In this document: positions 1 to 8,614 of the stretch, one piece after another | Layout: each line of letters begins with the position of its first letter | How positions within the stretch are numbered: the stretch's first letter is position 1 | Source of the DNA: an uncultured Saprospiraceae bacterium | Lineage (GTDB): Bacteria; Bacteroidota; Bacteroidia; Chitinophagales; Saprospiraceae | DNA: 64,000 nt | Direction: 5' to 3' | NCBI GenBank assembly: GCA_937959275.1 | Contig: CALGLU010000013.1 | Span: 1 to 64,000, forward strand | Notes under the pieces: generated by a model | What the model saw: the letters and a program-made list of their open reading frames with translations, nothing else | Told to the model about the DNA's origin: nothing | Database searches by the model: none | Position numbers and translations under genes: made by a program

Positions 1-117
1 AAAGGTAAATATTTGCAGAATTATTTAAATGAATTTTGCTATAAACTAAACAGGAGGTACTTTGGACCTAAATTATTCGATAGGGTAATTATTGCGACAG
101 CTAAATCATACTGGTAA
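1..117 (+). mobile_element. 3' end of an IS1595/ISXO2-type transposase gene, cut by the window edge
   Basis: The first 38 codons are open from the window edge to a TAA at 115-117. They read as the C-terminal tail of an ISXO2-like (IS1595 family) transposase; the words NYLNEFCYKLNRRYF and then LFDRVIIATAKSYW are typical of the end of that DDE domain. The catalytic residues lie outside the window, so activity cannot be judged. No terminal inverted repeat could be assigned in the 100 bases downstream. Family assignment is from recalled motif similarity only. Confidence 0.6.
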
Positions 118-479
118 GATTGCGGGGACTCATAATAATTATTTTGATCATAGTTTGTCTTTTCTTATTTAAGAGGCGTAATTGACTCCGTCTTAATATA
201 CAACTTTTCTTCTTATTAGTGTCTCAGTAACCCAGTCTAATGGCTTAGAATTTCTACCTGCCTGATATGTAGCTTTATAATTAACCTTATCACTTAACTA
301 TTATTTGTTCTACTAGGTTTAATTAGTATTTATTCTTTGAGAGAAACCCAAAGACAATTTATTATATGATAATTTAATTAGGATCAGTCTATTTTAAAAG
401 CATTATATGTAAGGACAGTTGGCGTCTATTTGTTGTAATCAATATTAGAATTAATTATTTAACCTCAAATATATTTACA
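118..479. other. AT-rich intergenic stretch
   Basis: No open frame of useful length, RNA signature or clear repeat is visible. It holds the outer end of the insertion sequence, whose exact boundary I could not place, and presumably the promoter of the following lipoprotein gene (TATATTTA at about 471-478 resembles TAnnTTTG but lies almost on the start codon). Confidence 0.5.
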
Positions 480-980
480 ATGAAAAATATACTTAGCATT
501 ATTTATTTATGTGCATTTTCTATTCTCCTTCTTTGCTCTTGCCAACAAGAATTTGTATCGGACGACAACATTCAAGTTGAAGAGGAACTAATTGAAAATG
601 AAAAAAAAGGACTTGGCTTTTGTCAGCTTAATTGCATATTGCCAATAGGCTATCCAGCCCTCCTGTCAAGTAGTACGATTATAGAATCTTCAACATTATT
701 TAGTTGTGGTAATTGGGTTGTTGATCCTTCATCAAAATTTGATAAGTGCGGAAAAGTAGTTGTTCGCATTTATGATGACTCTTGTGAAGAAATTGACTCA
801 TTTCAAGTCTCGCCTGGTTCAACATTTACACTTAATGCATTAGATTATCCAACAAGCTATTGCAGTGTAATGGTTGTCGTCATTGAAAATAGTTGCGGCA
901 CTGCTAAAAAATGTATTTACAATGGGTATGCACCTGGGCCAATTATAAAGGGCAATCCCATAGGATGTGTCGGGTGCTAA
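480..980 (+). CDS. Small cysteine-rich lipoprotein of unknown function
   Basis: The 166-residue protein starts with a lipoprotein signal peptide (hydrophobic residues 4-19, lipobox LCSC with the acylated Cys at 21), so it should be exported and anchored in the outer or inner membrane. The mature part has many cysteines (FCQLNC, SCGNW, KCGKV, SCEE, YCSV, SCGTAKKC, IGCVGC), which suggests disulfides in the periplasm or outside the cell. I recognise no family. It stands alone, and an intrinsic terminator lies about 50 bases downstream. Confidence 0.75.
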   Translation: MKNILSIIYLCAFSILLLCSCQQEFVSDDNIQVEEELIENEKKGLGFCQLNCILPIGYPALLSSSTIIESSTLFSCGNWVVDPSSKFDKCGKVVVRIYDDSCEEIDSFQVSPGSTFTLNALDYPTSYCSVMVVVIENSCGTAKKCIYNGYAPGPIIKGNPIGCVGC

Positions 981-1032
981 TAGTTGATAATGATTTCATC
1001 CACCATAAGAATCTAACACCAATTTGTATTTA

Positions 1033-1062
1033 AGGAGCAGGCAGCCATGTCTGCTCTTTTTT
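1033..1062 (+). terminator. Intrinsic terminator of the cysteine-rich lipoprotein gene
   Basis: GAGCAG (1035-1040) pairs with CTGCTC (1051-1056) around a 10-nt loop, and a run of six T follows. Its position argues against the long upstream extension of the PadR reading frame, which would be translated across it. Confidence 0.7.
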
Positions 1063-1170
1063 GTCAATATGCATATATCTATCTATTTAATTTCTTTTTC
1101 TGGTCTCTCTTTCTTTATATTTTCTACTAACAAATTTTGTATACATAAGATATCTATGTATATTCGATAT

Positions 1171-1497
1171 ATGAACTCTAAATTATTCAGAGGAACACTG
1201 GATACCATTATTCTGACAATGCTTCGAGACAATGGTAAGATGTACGGCTATGAGATTACTAAATCAGTCAAAGAGAAAACCAATGGCGAATTCAAGATTA
1301 CCGAAGGTTCTTTATATCCCGCATTACACAAATTAGAACGCAAAGGCTATCTCGAGATTCATCTATTGAAGGTCGATAATCGGATGCGTAAATACTATTC
1401 ATTGTCAAAAAAAGGCAATAAAGCAGTCAAAGAGGAAATCACAGAAATACAATCATTTATCCATAGTTTATCACTAATCGTCAATCCTAATACTTAA
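1171..1497 (+). CDS. PadR-family transcriptional regulator
   Basis: From ATG 1171 the protein is 108 residues, the normal PadR size. It shows the family pattern: MNSKLFRGTLDTIIL, then MYGYEITKSV, the recognition region ITEGSLYPALHKLERKGYL, and the wing RMRKYYSLSKKG. The frame is open back to 1024, but that extension is low-complexity, runs over a terminator and is not PadR-like, so 1171 is preferred (1156 is the nearest alternative). PadR proteins are winged-helix repressors, and those beside membrane proteins commonly control their neighbour. The next gene begins six bases after the stop, so the two form an operon. Confidence 0.85.
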   Translation: MNSKLFRGTLDTIILTMLRDNGKMYGYEITKSVKEKTNGEFKITEGSLYPALHKLERKGYLEIHLLKVDNRMRKYYSLSKKGNKAVKEEITEIQSFIHSLSLIVNPNT

Positions 1498-1503
1498 AAA
1501 TTT

Positions 1504-2205
1504 ATGAGTACTGAATTAGCTGTCACAAAAGATGTAGATCACATAATTAATTGCTTAAATATTGAACAATATGATCTGCGCATAGAAGTTAAAGATCACC
1601 TGATGTGCCTTATTCATGACAAACTTGATATTGATGATTCCTTGAGTTACAAAGAAGCCATCCAATCTTCTCGATTTGAAATTACTCAACTTATCCATCA
1701 AGTCAAAGCTACAATAGCAGATCAAAAAAGGGATGATTTGACCAAGATTGTCTTTGATGTATTTAAGGCGGATTCTTTATTTGTTTGCTTTAGTTTGGCA
1801 GCACTGGTTTTCTTTTTTTATAAGAGTGTGCACTTTTTATGGGTTCCTGATTTTGAAATTGTCTTTTTTATATCACTCTTTACTTTCGTAAGATTAAGAT
1901 GGTTGTTACGCAAGAAAAAAGTAAATGTTAGTTATTCTAATTTGATTCTTAAGCGATACTCATTTATACCCATATTGTCTGCTTTAGGCTTTATGCTAAT
2001 TTCATTAATTACCACGAAAGCATTGTATGCTTCATTCGAGAATTTGAATATTGATTTCCTGTTATCTATACCAATTTCTTTAGGATCTATAGCGGGTGGT
2101 ATGTTTCTTAAAATGCTCTTAGATGCGAGCATTAAGATTCCTGATATGATTAATAATCAAAGCCAAATAGATAATGCCCTTAGAGAGATTGGTTACGCTG
2201 TATAG
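1504..2205 (+). CDS. Membrane protein co-transcribed with the PadR regulator
   Basis: This 233-residue protein has a soluble N-terminal helical part (about 1-85) resembling the N-terminal region of PadR-associated permease-like proteins. About four membrane segments follow (roughly 90-112, 117-136, 152-174 and 184-208). It begins six bases after the PadR stop codon. Such pairs are common in Bacteroidota, where the membrane partner is often of unknown function. No transport or enzymatic motif is visible. A role in envelope stress or small-molecule response is only an inference from the PadR partner. Confidence 0.75.
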   Translation: MSTELAVTKDVDHIINCLNIEQYDLRIEVKDHLMCLIHDKLDIDDSLSYKEAIQSSRFEITQLIHQVKATIADQKRDDLTKIVFDVFKADSLFVCFSLAALVFFFYKSVHFLWVPDFEIVFFISLFTFVRLRWLLRKKKVNVSYSNLILKRYSFIPILSALGFMLISLITTKALYASFENLNIDFLLSIPISLGSIAGGMFLKMLLDASIKIPDMINNQSQIDNALREIGYAV

Positions 2206-2347
2206 TTCGCAGTCTTTGCTTTTAGTGCCTGAATGACGAATTACATTTTGGTTAGATTTCATGAAAGTTCAATATGGTTTACAGAGACTATGAACGACTG
2301 AGAATGTTTTTACATGTATATTCTTATTTTACAGCATAATCCAAATT

Positions 2348-3121
2348 ATGAAATCTCTGTATTACAGCATTGTTCTTGTAGTGTTTCTTTTTGCCTGCAA
2401 ACAACAAGCAATTCAAGTTGTAGATTCGACAATCCAAACTAGGACCTACCCAGAAGCCATGCAAAGTATCTTTAAGGCGCATGGTGGCTTAGCAACTTGG
2501 CGTGCGCACAAAGCAATGTCATATGAAATTGAGAAGGGAGAACAAAACGAAAGACAATTCATAGACTTACACGACCGGAGAGAACGAATCGAAGCCTCTA
2601 ATGTAACAATGGGCTATGATGGGTCTAACTTCTGGATGGAAGCTGATACCTCCTATAAAGGCAACCCTATCTTTTATAAGAACCTCATGTTTTATTTCTA
2701 TGCGATGCCATTTGTCTTAGCAGATGATGGCATACAATATCATGAAGCAGAGCCTTTACGTTTTGATGGTATTAGCTATCCAGGATTTAGGATTAGCTAC
2801 GGAGATGGAGTAGGAGTGAGTCCAGAGGATGAGTACTTTATTCATTATAATCCTGAGACTTATCAAATGGAATGGCTAGGCTACACAGTCACATTCTACT
2901 CCAAAGAAAAGTCAAAATCCATCAAATGGATTAGATATGACGATTGGATAACCATCCAAAACCTTGTATTGCCAAACACATTAGCTTGGTATACTACAGA
3001 AGATAACCTGCCTATAGAGTTAAGAAATAGGCGCGTATTTAAAAATGTTAGACTGAATAAGGAGCCATTCGAAGATTCGATGTTTAGTAAAACTGCTAAT
3101 GCGGAAATTGTAATTGAGTAA
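2348..3121 (+). CDS. DUF6503-like lipoprotein
   Basis: The 257-residue protein has a lipoprotein signal (VFLFACKQQ, acylated Cys17). The mature part starts with a segment of the form AMQSIFKAHGGLATWRAHKA, and a beta-rich body follows with aromatic-rich strands (MFYFYAMPFVLADDG, then PGFRISYGDGVG). This fits Bacteroidota outer-membrane-associated proteins annotated as DUF6503, which have a lipocalin or LolA-like feel. Function is unknown. It is a single gene in its own unit. Confidence 0.65.
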   Translation: MKSLYYSIVLVVFLFACKQQAIQVVDSTIQTRTYPEAMQSIFKAHGGLATWRAHKAMSYEIEKGEQNERQFIDLHDRRERIEASNVTMGYDGSNFWMEADTSYKGNPIFYKNLMFYFYAMPFVLADDGIQYHEAEPLRFDGISYPGFRISYGDGVGVSPEDEYFIHYNPETYQMEWLGYTVTFYSKEKSKSIKWIRYDDWITIQNLVLPNTLAWYTTEDNLPIELRNRRVFKNVRLNKEPFEDSMFSKTANAEIVIE

Positions 3122-3417
3122 GGAGCTGTTTATTGACTTTAAGACGCAGTACGCAACTCACACATTCACTAAAGAATCACCAGTGAAAACGCCTATTTAT
3201 AATGGATAGGTGCAATTAGGTATTCAGATCTTCTTGTATTGTAGTCTATTTGTAAAAGGCAATAAACAAATATCATAATGTCTAAACTTATTAACCTATG
3301 TTAATTACAGGGTCTAACTAATTGATAATCAATAAGATATATTCTTTCATGTCGGTGAAAACTGTAGTGCTTTTGTAGGTTCTTGTAGATATTTTGATCC
3401 TGACTACATTGTAGGGC

Positions 3418-3449
3418 TTGACTGCTAGTTGGTTTCTGTACTATATTTG
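3418..3449 (+). promoter_or_regulatory. Candidate Bacteroidota promoter for a micropeptide transcript
   Basis: A TTG at 3418-3420 is followed, about 21 nt later, by TATATTTG at 3442-3449, an exact match to the -7 word TAnnTTTG. Transcription would start near 3456, about 55 nt before the small open frame at 3512. Confidence 0.4.
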
Positions 3450-3511
3450 TAGTGTCATTACAACTTCTGCGGGCGTCATTTTAAAATTAAATAACTAATA
3501 ATAATTTTAAG

Positions 3512-3619
3512 ATGAATAATTCACAAACAATCTCACTAGAAAACATAATCGAAAAAATTCAAGTTTGCGGCATCTTCGCAATGGGTATCTTTTTTATTGT
3601 TTCACAAACATTTGGATAG
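3512..3619 (+). CDS. Candidate 35-residue membrane micropeptide
   Basis: An ATG frame of 35 codons sits in an otherwise gene-free 930-base gap. The peptide has a polar N-terminal half (MNNSQTISLENIIEKIQ) and a hydrophobic C-terminal half with a single Cys (VCGIFAMGIFFIVSQTFG), long enough to cross or lie in a membrane. It is framed by a consensus-like promoter (3418-3449) and a strong terminator hairpin (3754-3795), which makes a stand-alone transcript likely whether or not the peptide is made. No homologue is recognised. Confidence 0.4.
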   Translation: MNNSQTISLENIIEKIQVCGIFAMGIFFIVSQTFG

Positions 3620-3753
3620 TCGATATTCTTAGCTTCTAAATAAGTCCTAAGTATCAGAACATAAAACGAAATGAACAACTGTAAGATCAAAAACACCCTT
3701 TTAACTGCACCCCTTCAAAACCGATATTTTTCCTTCTATTAACTAACTAGTTT

Positions 3754-3795
3754 CAGAATCTATATCCGATTTTCAGGATATAGATTCTGATTTTC
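3754..3795 (+). terminator. Hairpin with 14-bp perfect stem ending the micropeptide transcript
   Basis: CAGAATCTATATCC (3754-3767) pairs perfectly with 3776-3789 around an 8-nt loop and is followed by ATTTTC. There is no other plus-strand gene between it and the stop at 3121. The rest of the gap (3122-3417 and 3796-4050) shows nothing I can name. Confidence 0.6.
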
Positions 3796-4050
3796 TTCCA
3801 ACTCCAATACTCCTAAACCACAGCTTCTAGCTTCAATAATCCCAACATCCTGAATTCAACGCAGGGATTTTGATGCTTTCGAATGTTTACTTATTGCCAC
3901 AGCAAGGACATTTGATATGATTAGGGATCAATTGTAGGCGACATGTTGACTATTTGTAGGTGTACATATTACTATTTACTTTAATGTATTATACTTATAA
4001 GTCATATATATTTCTATCTTTACCATATACTTTAAATAGTAGATACTATT

Positions 4051-4398
4051 ATGACTCTGAAGGTAATTTTTGCGACATTAATTATGGCTTGTTCACTCTC
4101 CTTGAGTGCTCAGCTACAGTTTAGTCCAGAAAAGTCAATAGAGCTAAGAAGTTCAAAAGGACAAACTCCCAAATTATCTATCTATCCAAACCCGACTTCA
4201 GATTTTTTTGCTGTCAAATCGGATGCTGGAATATCCAAAATTGTTGTTTACAACTGGATTGGAAAACAGCTTGAGTCCTATGCTCACTACAAGGATAGAC
4301 TCTACAATGTCGAAGATTTTGATAAAGGCATTTACATCGTCAGACTCTTTGATAAAGAAAATAAGCTCATTAAAGTGCTTCGTCTCCACCGAAATTAA
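4051..4398 (+). CDS. Short T9SS type A sorting-domain protein
   Basis: The 115-residue protein is a signal peptide (1-20, ending LSLSAQ), a linker of about 25 residues and a complete type IX sorting domain. The domain opens with LSIYPNPTSDFF (about 43-54) and ends with the usual GIYIVRLFDKENKLIKVLRLHRN-type strand. T9SS sorting domains carry cargo across the outer membrane and are then removed or exchanged for an anchor. Here almost no cargo precedes the domain, so the mature secreted part would be a peptide of a few dozen residues. It is an independent gene with no clear partner. Confidence 0.75.
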   Translation: MTLKVIFATLIMACSLSLSAQLQFSPEKSIELRSSKGQTPKLSIYPNPTSDFFAVKSDAGISKIVVYNWIGKQLESYAHYKDRLYNVEDFDKGIYIVRLFDKENKLIKVLRLHRN

Positions 4399-4708
4399 AT
4401 TTAATTATACCTTAAGGTTGGTTTAATTTACTCTTTGTCTTCACTACCATTTTGCTGAATATTGGATTCACAGGTATCATTTACTTTTGACTATTACCTC
4501 CTGAAATAAAAGTAGTGCAACAGTCGACGCTGTATAAAGCAAGCTCTTCTAACGTTCACTGAATCCCCTGTATGCCAAGGCTAAGCAAAGGTCAATGCAA
4601 AGGGTGATATGTTATGATTTATCATGAGTTAGTTTTGGACTCTTGCTAAATAAGTTTTCTATTTTTGGAATCTTTAATTGAATCGTAAAAGATTTACATA
4701 ATCATTTC
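4399..4708. other. Intergenic stretch carrying the regulator's promoter
   Basis: No gene or stable repeat was seen. The only signal is a candidate promoter for the following regulator: TTTG at 4634-4637, a 22-nt spacer, then TATTTTTG at 4660-4667. The spacer is slightly longer than the usual 19-21. Confidence 0.4.
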
Positions 4709-5788
4709 ATGATTTACATTGCAGGAATAAGTATAGCTCTCTTTACCTCAGCACTTTTGCTTTTAAAAAAAGACAAGTCAACAGCTGATTATTTCTTGCT
4801 TCTATGGATGCTACTTAATGTGGGGCATTTAGGATTTCATTATTTGAATTTTGTAGGGACTCTGTTTGATTATCCTCAAATTTTGGGGATACAATTGCCT
4901 TTTCCATTATTTCAAGGAGTCGCTTTGTACTTTTATGTTTCCTCAGTAACAAATCAATCGCCCCAACGGAATTGGCATTATTTGTTGCACTTAATTCCTG
5001 CCATTCTAGCCTACCTTTATATGATTAGTTTTTTCACCTTACCTGCAGCAGAAAAAATAGAAATATTCAAACAAAAGGGTGGGGAAGATTATGCTCTGTT
5101 TATGTCGATTTTACAAATCGCTGTATTTGTATCAGGCTTTATTTACGTGGTCTGGTGTAGTTGGCTTCTGATACAACACAAAAAGAATATTACCTCTCAA
5201 TTTTCAGATATTGAAGATATTAGTTTGTCTTGGTTGCAATTTCTCGTTTATGGATTAGGCATTGTCTGGTGTTTTGTCATATTTACTCAGAGTGATGTGA
5301 TCATATATCAAGCCGTGGCGGTTTTTGTGATATTGATTGGTTTTTTTGGCGTACAACAGAAAAACATTTTTAATAAAGTTGAGCAGAGGTTTAAAGAGCC
5401 CCAGGAAATTAAAGTAAAAGAGAAATATCTCAGTTCAGGTTTGTCAGAAGAGAATTCTGATAAACAGTATGAAAAATTAACTCAATTGATGGAGCAAGAT
5501 CAATTGTATAAAAATGCAAATCTCTCTTTGCGTGATTTAGCTAAGGAACTAAATCTACACCCCAATTACCTTTCTCAGATTATAAATGAGAAAGGTGGTG
5601 TTTCGTTCTACGATTATATTAATACCTACAGGGTTGAAGAGTTTAAAAAGCTTATTGAGATCCCAGAGAATAAAAAGTTCACCCTTATGTCCTTGGCCTT
5701 AGATTGTGGCTTCAATTCTAAGTCATCCTTTAATCGGAATTTTAAAAAAATAACGGGTCAGATACCTTCTCAATTCGTCAAAAGGTAG
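4709..5788 (+). CDS. Membrane-bound AraC-family transcriptional regulator
   Basis: The 359-residue protein has about seven hydrophobic segments in residues 1-220, then a cytoplasmic linker, then an AraC/XylS DNA-binding domain with two helix-turn-helix units (about 262-357: LSLRDLAKELNLHPNYLSQIIN and the second unit ending SSFNRNFKKITGQIPSQFV). This membrane-AraC arrangement is widespread in Bacteroidota and is thought to sense an envelope or lipid-phase signal. No target is evident; the nearest downstream genes are the hydrolase at 5971 and the secreted protein at 6990. Confidence 0.85.
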   Translation: MIYIAGISIALFTSALLLLKKDKSTADYFLLLWMLLNVGHLGFHYLNFVGTLFDYPQILGIQLPFPLFQGVALYFYVSSVTNQSPQRNWHYLLHLIPAILAYLYMISFFTLPAAEKIEIFKQKGGEDYALFMSILQIAVFVSGFIYVVWCSWLLIQHKKNITSQFSDIEDISLSWLQFLVYGLGIVWCFVIFTQSDVIIYQAVAVFVILIGFFGVQQKNIFNKVEQRFKEPQEIKVKEKYLSSGLSEENSDKQYEKLTQLMEQDQLYKNANLSLRDLAKELNLHPNYLSQIINEKGGVSFYDYINTYRVEEFKKLIEIPENKKFTLMSLALDCGFNSKSSFNRNFKKITGQIPSQFVKR

Positions 5789-5970
5789 TTTCTGTATGAT
5801 TCTGCATCGATTTCTATTTGACTCCAAAAACCTTTATGTATTGGGTTTCATAGACTCATATTGTAAGTTGACACCCTTGATTTAGCATGTGCTAGTGCCA
5901 TATTGAAGGCTGACACGCTTGCTATCACTTTCAGCTCTAAGTTTACATCATCGTTTAATTTATAAAATTA

Positions 5971-6948
5971 ATGGAAATGAGAAATGTAATACTTAGCCTT
6001 ATCTGTATATCATTGATGTCTTCTTGTGGAGATACGTATAACACGAGCGATGTAGGGCTCTTGGTTCCACCGACTGTGATGGAGGATGCTTCGCTATCGG
6101 CAATAGATATTAATGGTGTTAGACTACATTCTGAAGCGTTTGGAAAATCTTCAGATCCCTTGATTTTGGTCATACATGGAGGTCCTGGAGCTGACTATCG
6201 TAGCCAACTAAATTTTATTGATTTAGTGACAGACAATTATTATGTCGCTTTTTATGATCAAAGAGGATCGGGATTATCTCAGCGATTGGATGCTGAGGCA
6301 TATTCAAGTGTACAGGGCTACATCGATGAATTAGCCGGAGTCATCAATTACTACAAGCAAGATGAAAACCAACAAGTCATTCTTGCTGGACATTCTTGGG
6401 GTGCCATGTTGGCCACTGCATATATAAATCAAAATCCCAATGCTGTAGACGGCATGATTCTAGCTGAACCTGGTGGATTTACTTGGCAAGAAACCGAAGC
6501 TTACATTTCAAGATCGCGTCAATTAAAGTTATTTGATGAAAGCACGAATGATTTTGTTTACCAAGATCAGTTCATAACTGGAGATGATCATAATACATTG
6601 GATTACAAGTTTGCTTTGTCCTTAGCTGGAGATGTTCAGACAGGCGATACTTCTATTCCATCATTTTGGAGATATGGCGCCGTTTGTTCTAACGCTTCCA
6701 TAAAGCTTACCATTGATAATCCTGAGCAATTAGACTTCACTAAAGACATAAAGCTCCACGACCAAAAAATACTTTTTGCTTATAGCGAATTAAATGAAGC
6801 GTATGGAAAGGAGCATGCTGAACTGTTAGCCAGCTCACTGAAGAATGTGGAGCTGGTAGAAATAGAAAACTGTGGCCATGAAATTCCAGAGTTCGGGTGG
6901 GATAATTTCTATCCAATTGTTAAAGCCTATTTAAATGAAATATTGTAA
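5971..6948 (+). CDS. Alpha/beta hydrolase lipoprotein, proline-iminopeptidase-like (S33)
   Basis: The 325-residue protein has a lipoprotein signal (LMSSCGD, Cys19) followed by an alpha/beta-hydrolase fold. It shows the oxyanion motif HGGPG (69-73), the DQRGSGLS element (about 97-104) and the nucleophile elbow GHSWG with Ser142; His303 in CGHE is the probable catalytic histidine. HGGPG plus DQRGSG is the signature of prolyl iminopeptidases and related hydrolases, so an exported aminopeptidase or esterase is likely. The catalytic acid is not obvious by eye. A second ATG at 5977 would give the same signal peptide. Confidence 0.8.
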   Translation: MEMRNVILSLICISLMSSCGDTYNTSDVGLLVPPTVMEDASLSAIDINGVRLHSEAFGKSSDPLILVIHGGPGADYRSQLNFIDLVTDNYYVAFYDQRGSGLSQRLDAEAYSSVQGYIDELAGVINYYKQDENQQVILAGHSWGAMLATAYINQNPNAVDGMILAEPGGFTWQETEAYISRSRQLKLFDESTNDFVYQDQFITGDDHNTLDYKFALSLAGDVQTGDTSIPSFWRYGAVCSNASIKLTIDNPEQLDFTKDIKLHDQKILFAYSELNEAYGKEHAELLASSLKNVELVEIENCGHEIPEFGWDNFYPIVKAYLNEIL

Positions 6949-6989
6949 TTGAAATCAAGTAAACGTATTAAGGCATTAAAAAAGTAAAA

Positions 6990-7649
6990 ATGAAAGTTAG
7001 AATCTTAACCGCAATCATGTTTTTTGTAGCAGTAAGCTTTATCTCAGCTCAAAGTTTGAATTGGAATAGCATAGAAAAAGCGAATAGCTCTCAAGTGTAT
7101 CTTAATTTTGGATTTGATTTTGGAATGACAACTCAGCTTGGCTTTGCGCTTAAGTTGAAGGCGAAAAAGCCTATTTTGTTAGTATCAGATATTTCTGTGC
7201 CAATGGGGAATGAACTGAATGACTACAAGTTTAGATTGGGAGCGCAAATGCAAGTTCTTAGTTTCAAATCTTTGAAAACCTCAATACAGTATATGAGTAT
7301 CCTTAGGAGATATGAGACCAACTTAGTTAGACAAATAGGGATCGGTCAAATGCTTTCTATGACAACAGGCATTCATAAAGAAGGATGGTCTGTAGCTTTT
7401 GAATTGGCTTATGATGCTTCAGTGGCAAGCCATTTAAAACATACGGATGAGTTGCGTAACATGTATTCAAATATTCAAGATGCATGGTATCGTAACACTG
7501 GAGGGCAATGGCAGATTGGGTTTCAAGCAAGTAAGAAGATAGGGAGAATCGAGCTGAATATAAGAGCAGGTGCAATCGATGCAAGAGGGGAAGATGTGGA
7601 TGCTTTGTTGCCTGCTTATGCGGGATTAGGGGCTGTGGTTTGGCTTTAG
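6990..7649 (+). CDS. Secreted or outer-membrane beta-strand protein, unknown
   Basis: The 219-residue protein has a Sec signal peptide (1-20, cleaved after FISAQ). The mature chain alternates hydrophobic and polar residues with Gly/aromatic-rich strands (YLNFGFDFGMTTQLGFALKLK, GAQMQVLSF, IELNIRAGAIDARG) and ends in a hydrophobic residue after an aromatic, as in small outer-membrane beta barrels. It lies 41 bases after the hydrolase and may be co-transcribed with it. No family name can be supported. Confidence 0.65.
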   Translation: MKVRILTAIMFFVAVSFISAQSLNWNSIEKANSSQVYLNFGFDFGMTTQLGFALKLKAKKPILLVSDISVPMGNELNDYKFRLGAQMQVLSFKSLKTSIQYMSILRRYETNLVRQIGIGQMLSMTTGIHKEGWSVAFELAYDASVASHLKHTDELRNMYSNIQDAWYRNTGGQWQIGFQASKKIGRIELNIRAGAIDARGEDVDALLPAYAGLGAVVWL

Positions 7650-7689
7650 AGGCAAACCGCATCCTTAATTTCCTTGATTCCAATATCAC

Positions 7690-7746
7690 GACATCATCAG
7701 ATCAGCACATCCGCAATTCATCGAATCTGCACATCATCAAATCAAG
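7690..7746. repeat. Short low-complexity repeat between convergent genes
   Basis: The plus strand is a G-poor string built from the words CATCATCAGATC, GCACATC, AATTCATCGAATC and CATCATCAAATC. It runs into the stop end of the convergent queD gene. Two other convergent junctions in this window (20.8 kb and 45.3 kb) carry comparable word-repeat tracts of different sequence. Confidence 0.5.
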
Positions 7747-8149
7747 CAGGATACTGAACATAATTCCGAGGCGTCTCGTATAAGGTAATTTGAACTTCTT
7801 TGTCCTCATCGATTACGTCTGATAAAATCTGATGAATCAAATAACAGAAATTTTCAGTTGACGGGATAACATCCTTAAAGTAGGGGATATCTAGATTCAA
7901 GTTCTTGTGATCGAATACATGTTCAACATGTTTTTTGATAATATCACTTAACACCTTTAAATCCATCAAATAACCAGATTCTTCATCGACCTCACCTGTG
8001 ACCTTGACGATCAATTCATAATTGTGACCATGATAATTCGAATTGTTACATAGTCCATAAACCTCTTCATTCTTTTCGTCTGACCAGTGCGGATTATGTA
8101 AGCGATGGGCGGCGTTAAAATGTGCTTTTCTGAATATAGCTACTCTCAT
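7742..8149 (-). CDS. queD: 6-pyruvoyl-tetrahydropterin synthase / 6-carboxytetrahydropterin synthase
   Basis: The 135-residue protein is a complete PTPS/QueD fold. The zinc ligands are His15 (FNAAHRLH), His40 and His42 (NYHGHNY). Cys34 in GLCNN is the catalytic thiol, and VFDHKNLNLDIPYF and STENF complete the signature, ending with YETPRNYVQY. It should use dihydroneopterin triphosphate, giving 6-carboxytetrahydropterin for queuosine, or a pyruvoyl-pterin. The long loop before the Cys and the CNNxNxHGHNY wording resemble the animal PTPS more than the short E. coli QueD. No other queuosine gene is nearby. It converges on the gene at 6990. Confidence 0.85.
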   Translation of the reverse strand: MRVAIFRKAHFNAAHRLHNPHWSDEKNEEVYGLCNNSNYHGHNYELIVKVTGEVDEESGYLMDLKVLSDIIKKHVEHVFDHKNLNLDIPYFKDVIPSTENFCYLIHQILSDVIDEDKEVQITLYETPRNYVQYPA

Positions 8150-8614
8150 AACACAAAGATAAATGAAAATCTCAGTCAGTGGCTACTTCATTCAGCCTTG
8201 AAAAAAAGTAAAGTGGAATACTTCACCTGATATATTGACTTGAGATGATAACGGATACTCGGCGCTTTCAACCTCGAATCAATTTGATTGGATTTCATGG
8301 GTATGCCTCTTATGCTGAAAACATCGGAGATCCAATTTTAATTCTTTCAAGTACGGATTCCGTTTCATCTTCAGATTAGCAGCTAAATGAAAGATAATGT
8401 CAATTATTTTCAATTATTTTCTGTTAAAATTTTTCAAGAATGCTGCCGATCATTCCTAGCCTTTTGGTTTCTGAAAATAAATAAATTGCTGTTTTACATA
8501 TAATAGAAATAACATATATAAATATTTTGTTATATTTACATCACAGATATTCAACTTAGAACCTATTAGAAGAATATCTATGTATAATTTAGTTTAATAT
8601 TTATAACCAATCTG
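8150..8614. other. Divergent promoter region
   Basis: This 465-base AT-rich region lies between the pterin synthase (minus) and the giant secreted protein (plus). On the minus strand TATCTTTG matches the -7 promoter word just before the queD start, but without a good -33 partner. A tandem TCAATTATTTT lies near 8400-8425. No gene is visible. Confidence 0.4.

Noticed and set aside
128-160. Terminal inverted repeat of the insertion sequence (GGGGACTCATAATAATT)
   Set aside because: It is in the orientation expected for a left end, not the right end of a plus-strand element, and the left end is outside the window for comparison.
1024-1170. N-terminal extension of the PadR gene back to 1024
   Set aside because: It would be translated through an intrinsic terminator and has no PadR-like sequence; the family start fits ATG 1171.
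3671-3742. A second leader-peptide candidate (23 codons, ending NRYFSFY) just before a terminator
   Set aside because: Only two Tyr and two Phe at the end, no aromatic-biosynthesis gene downstream, and the terminator belongs better to the micropeptide transcript; no antiterminator arm overlaps its stop.
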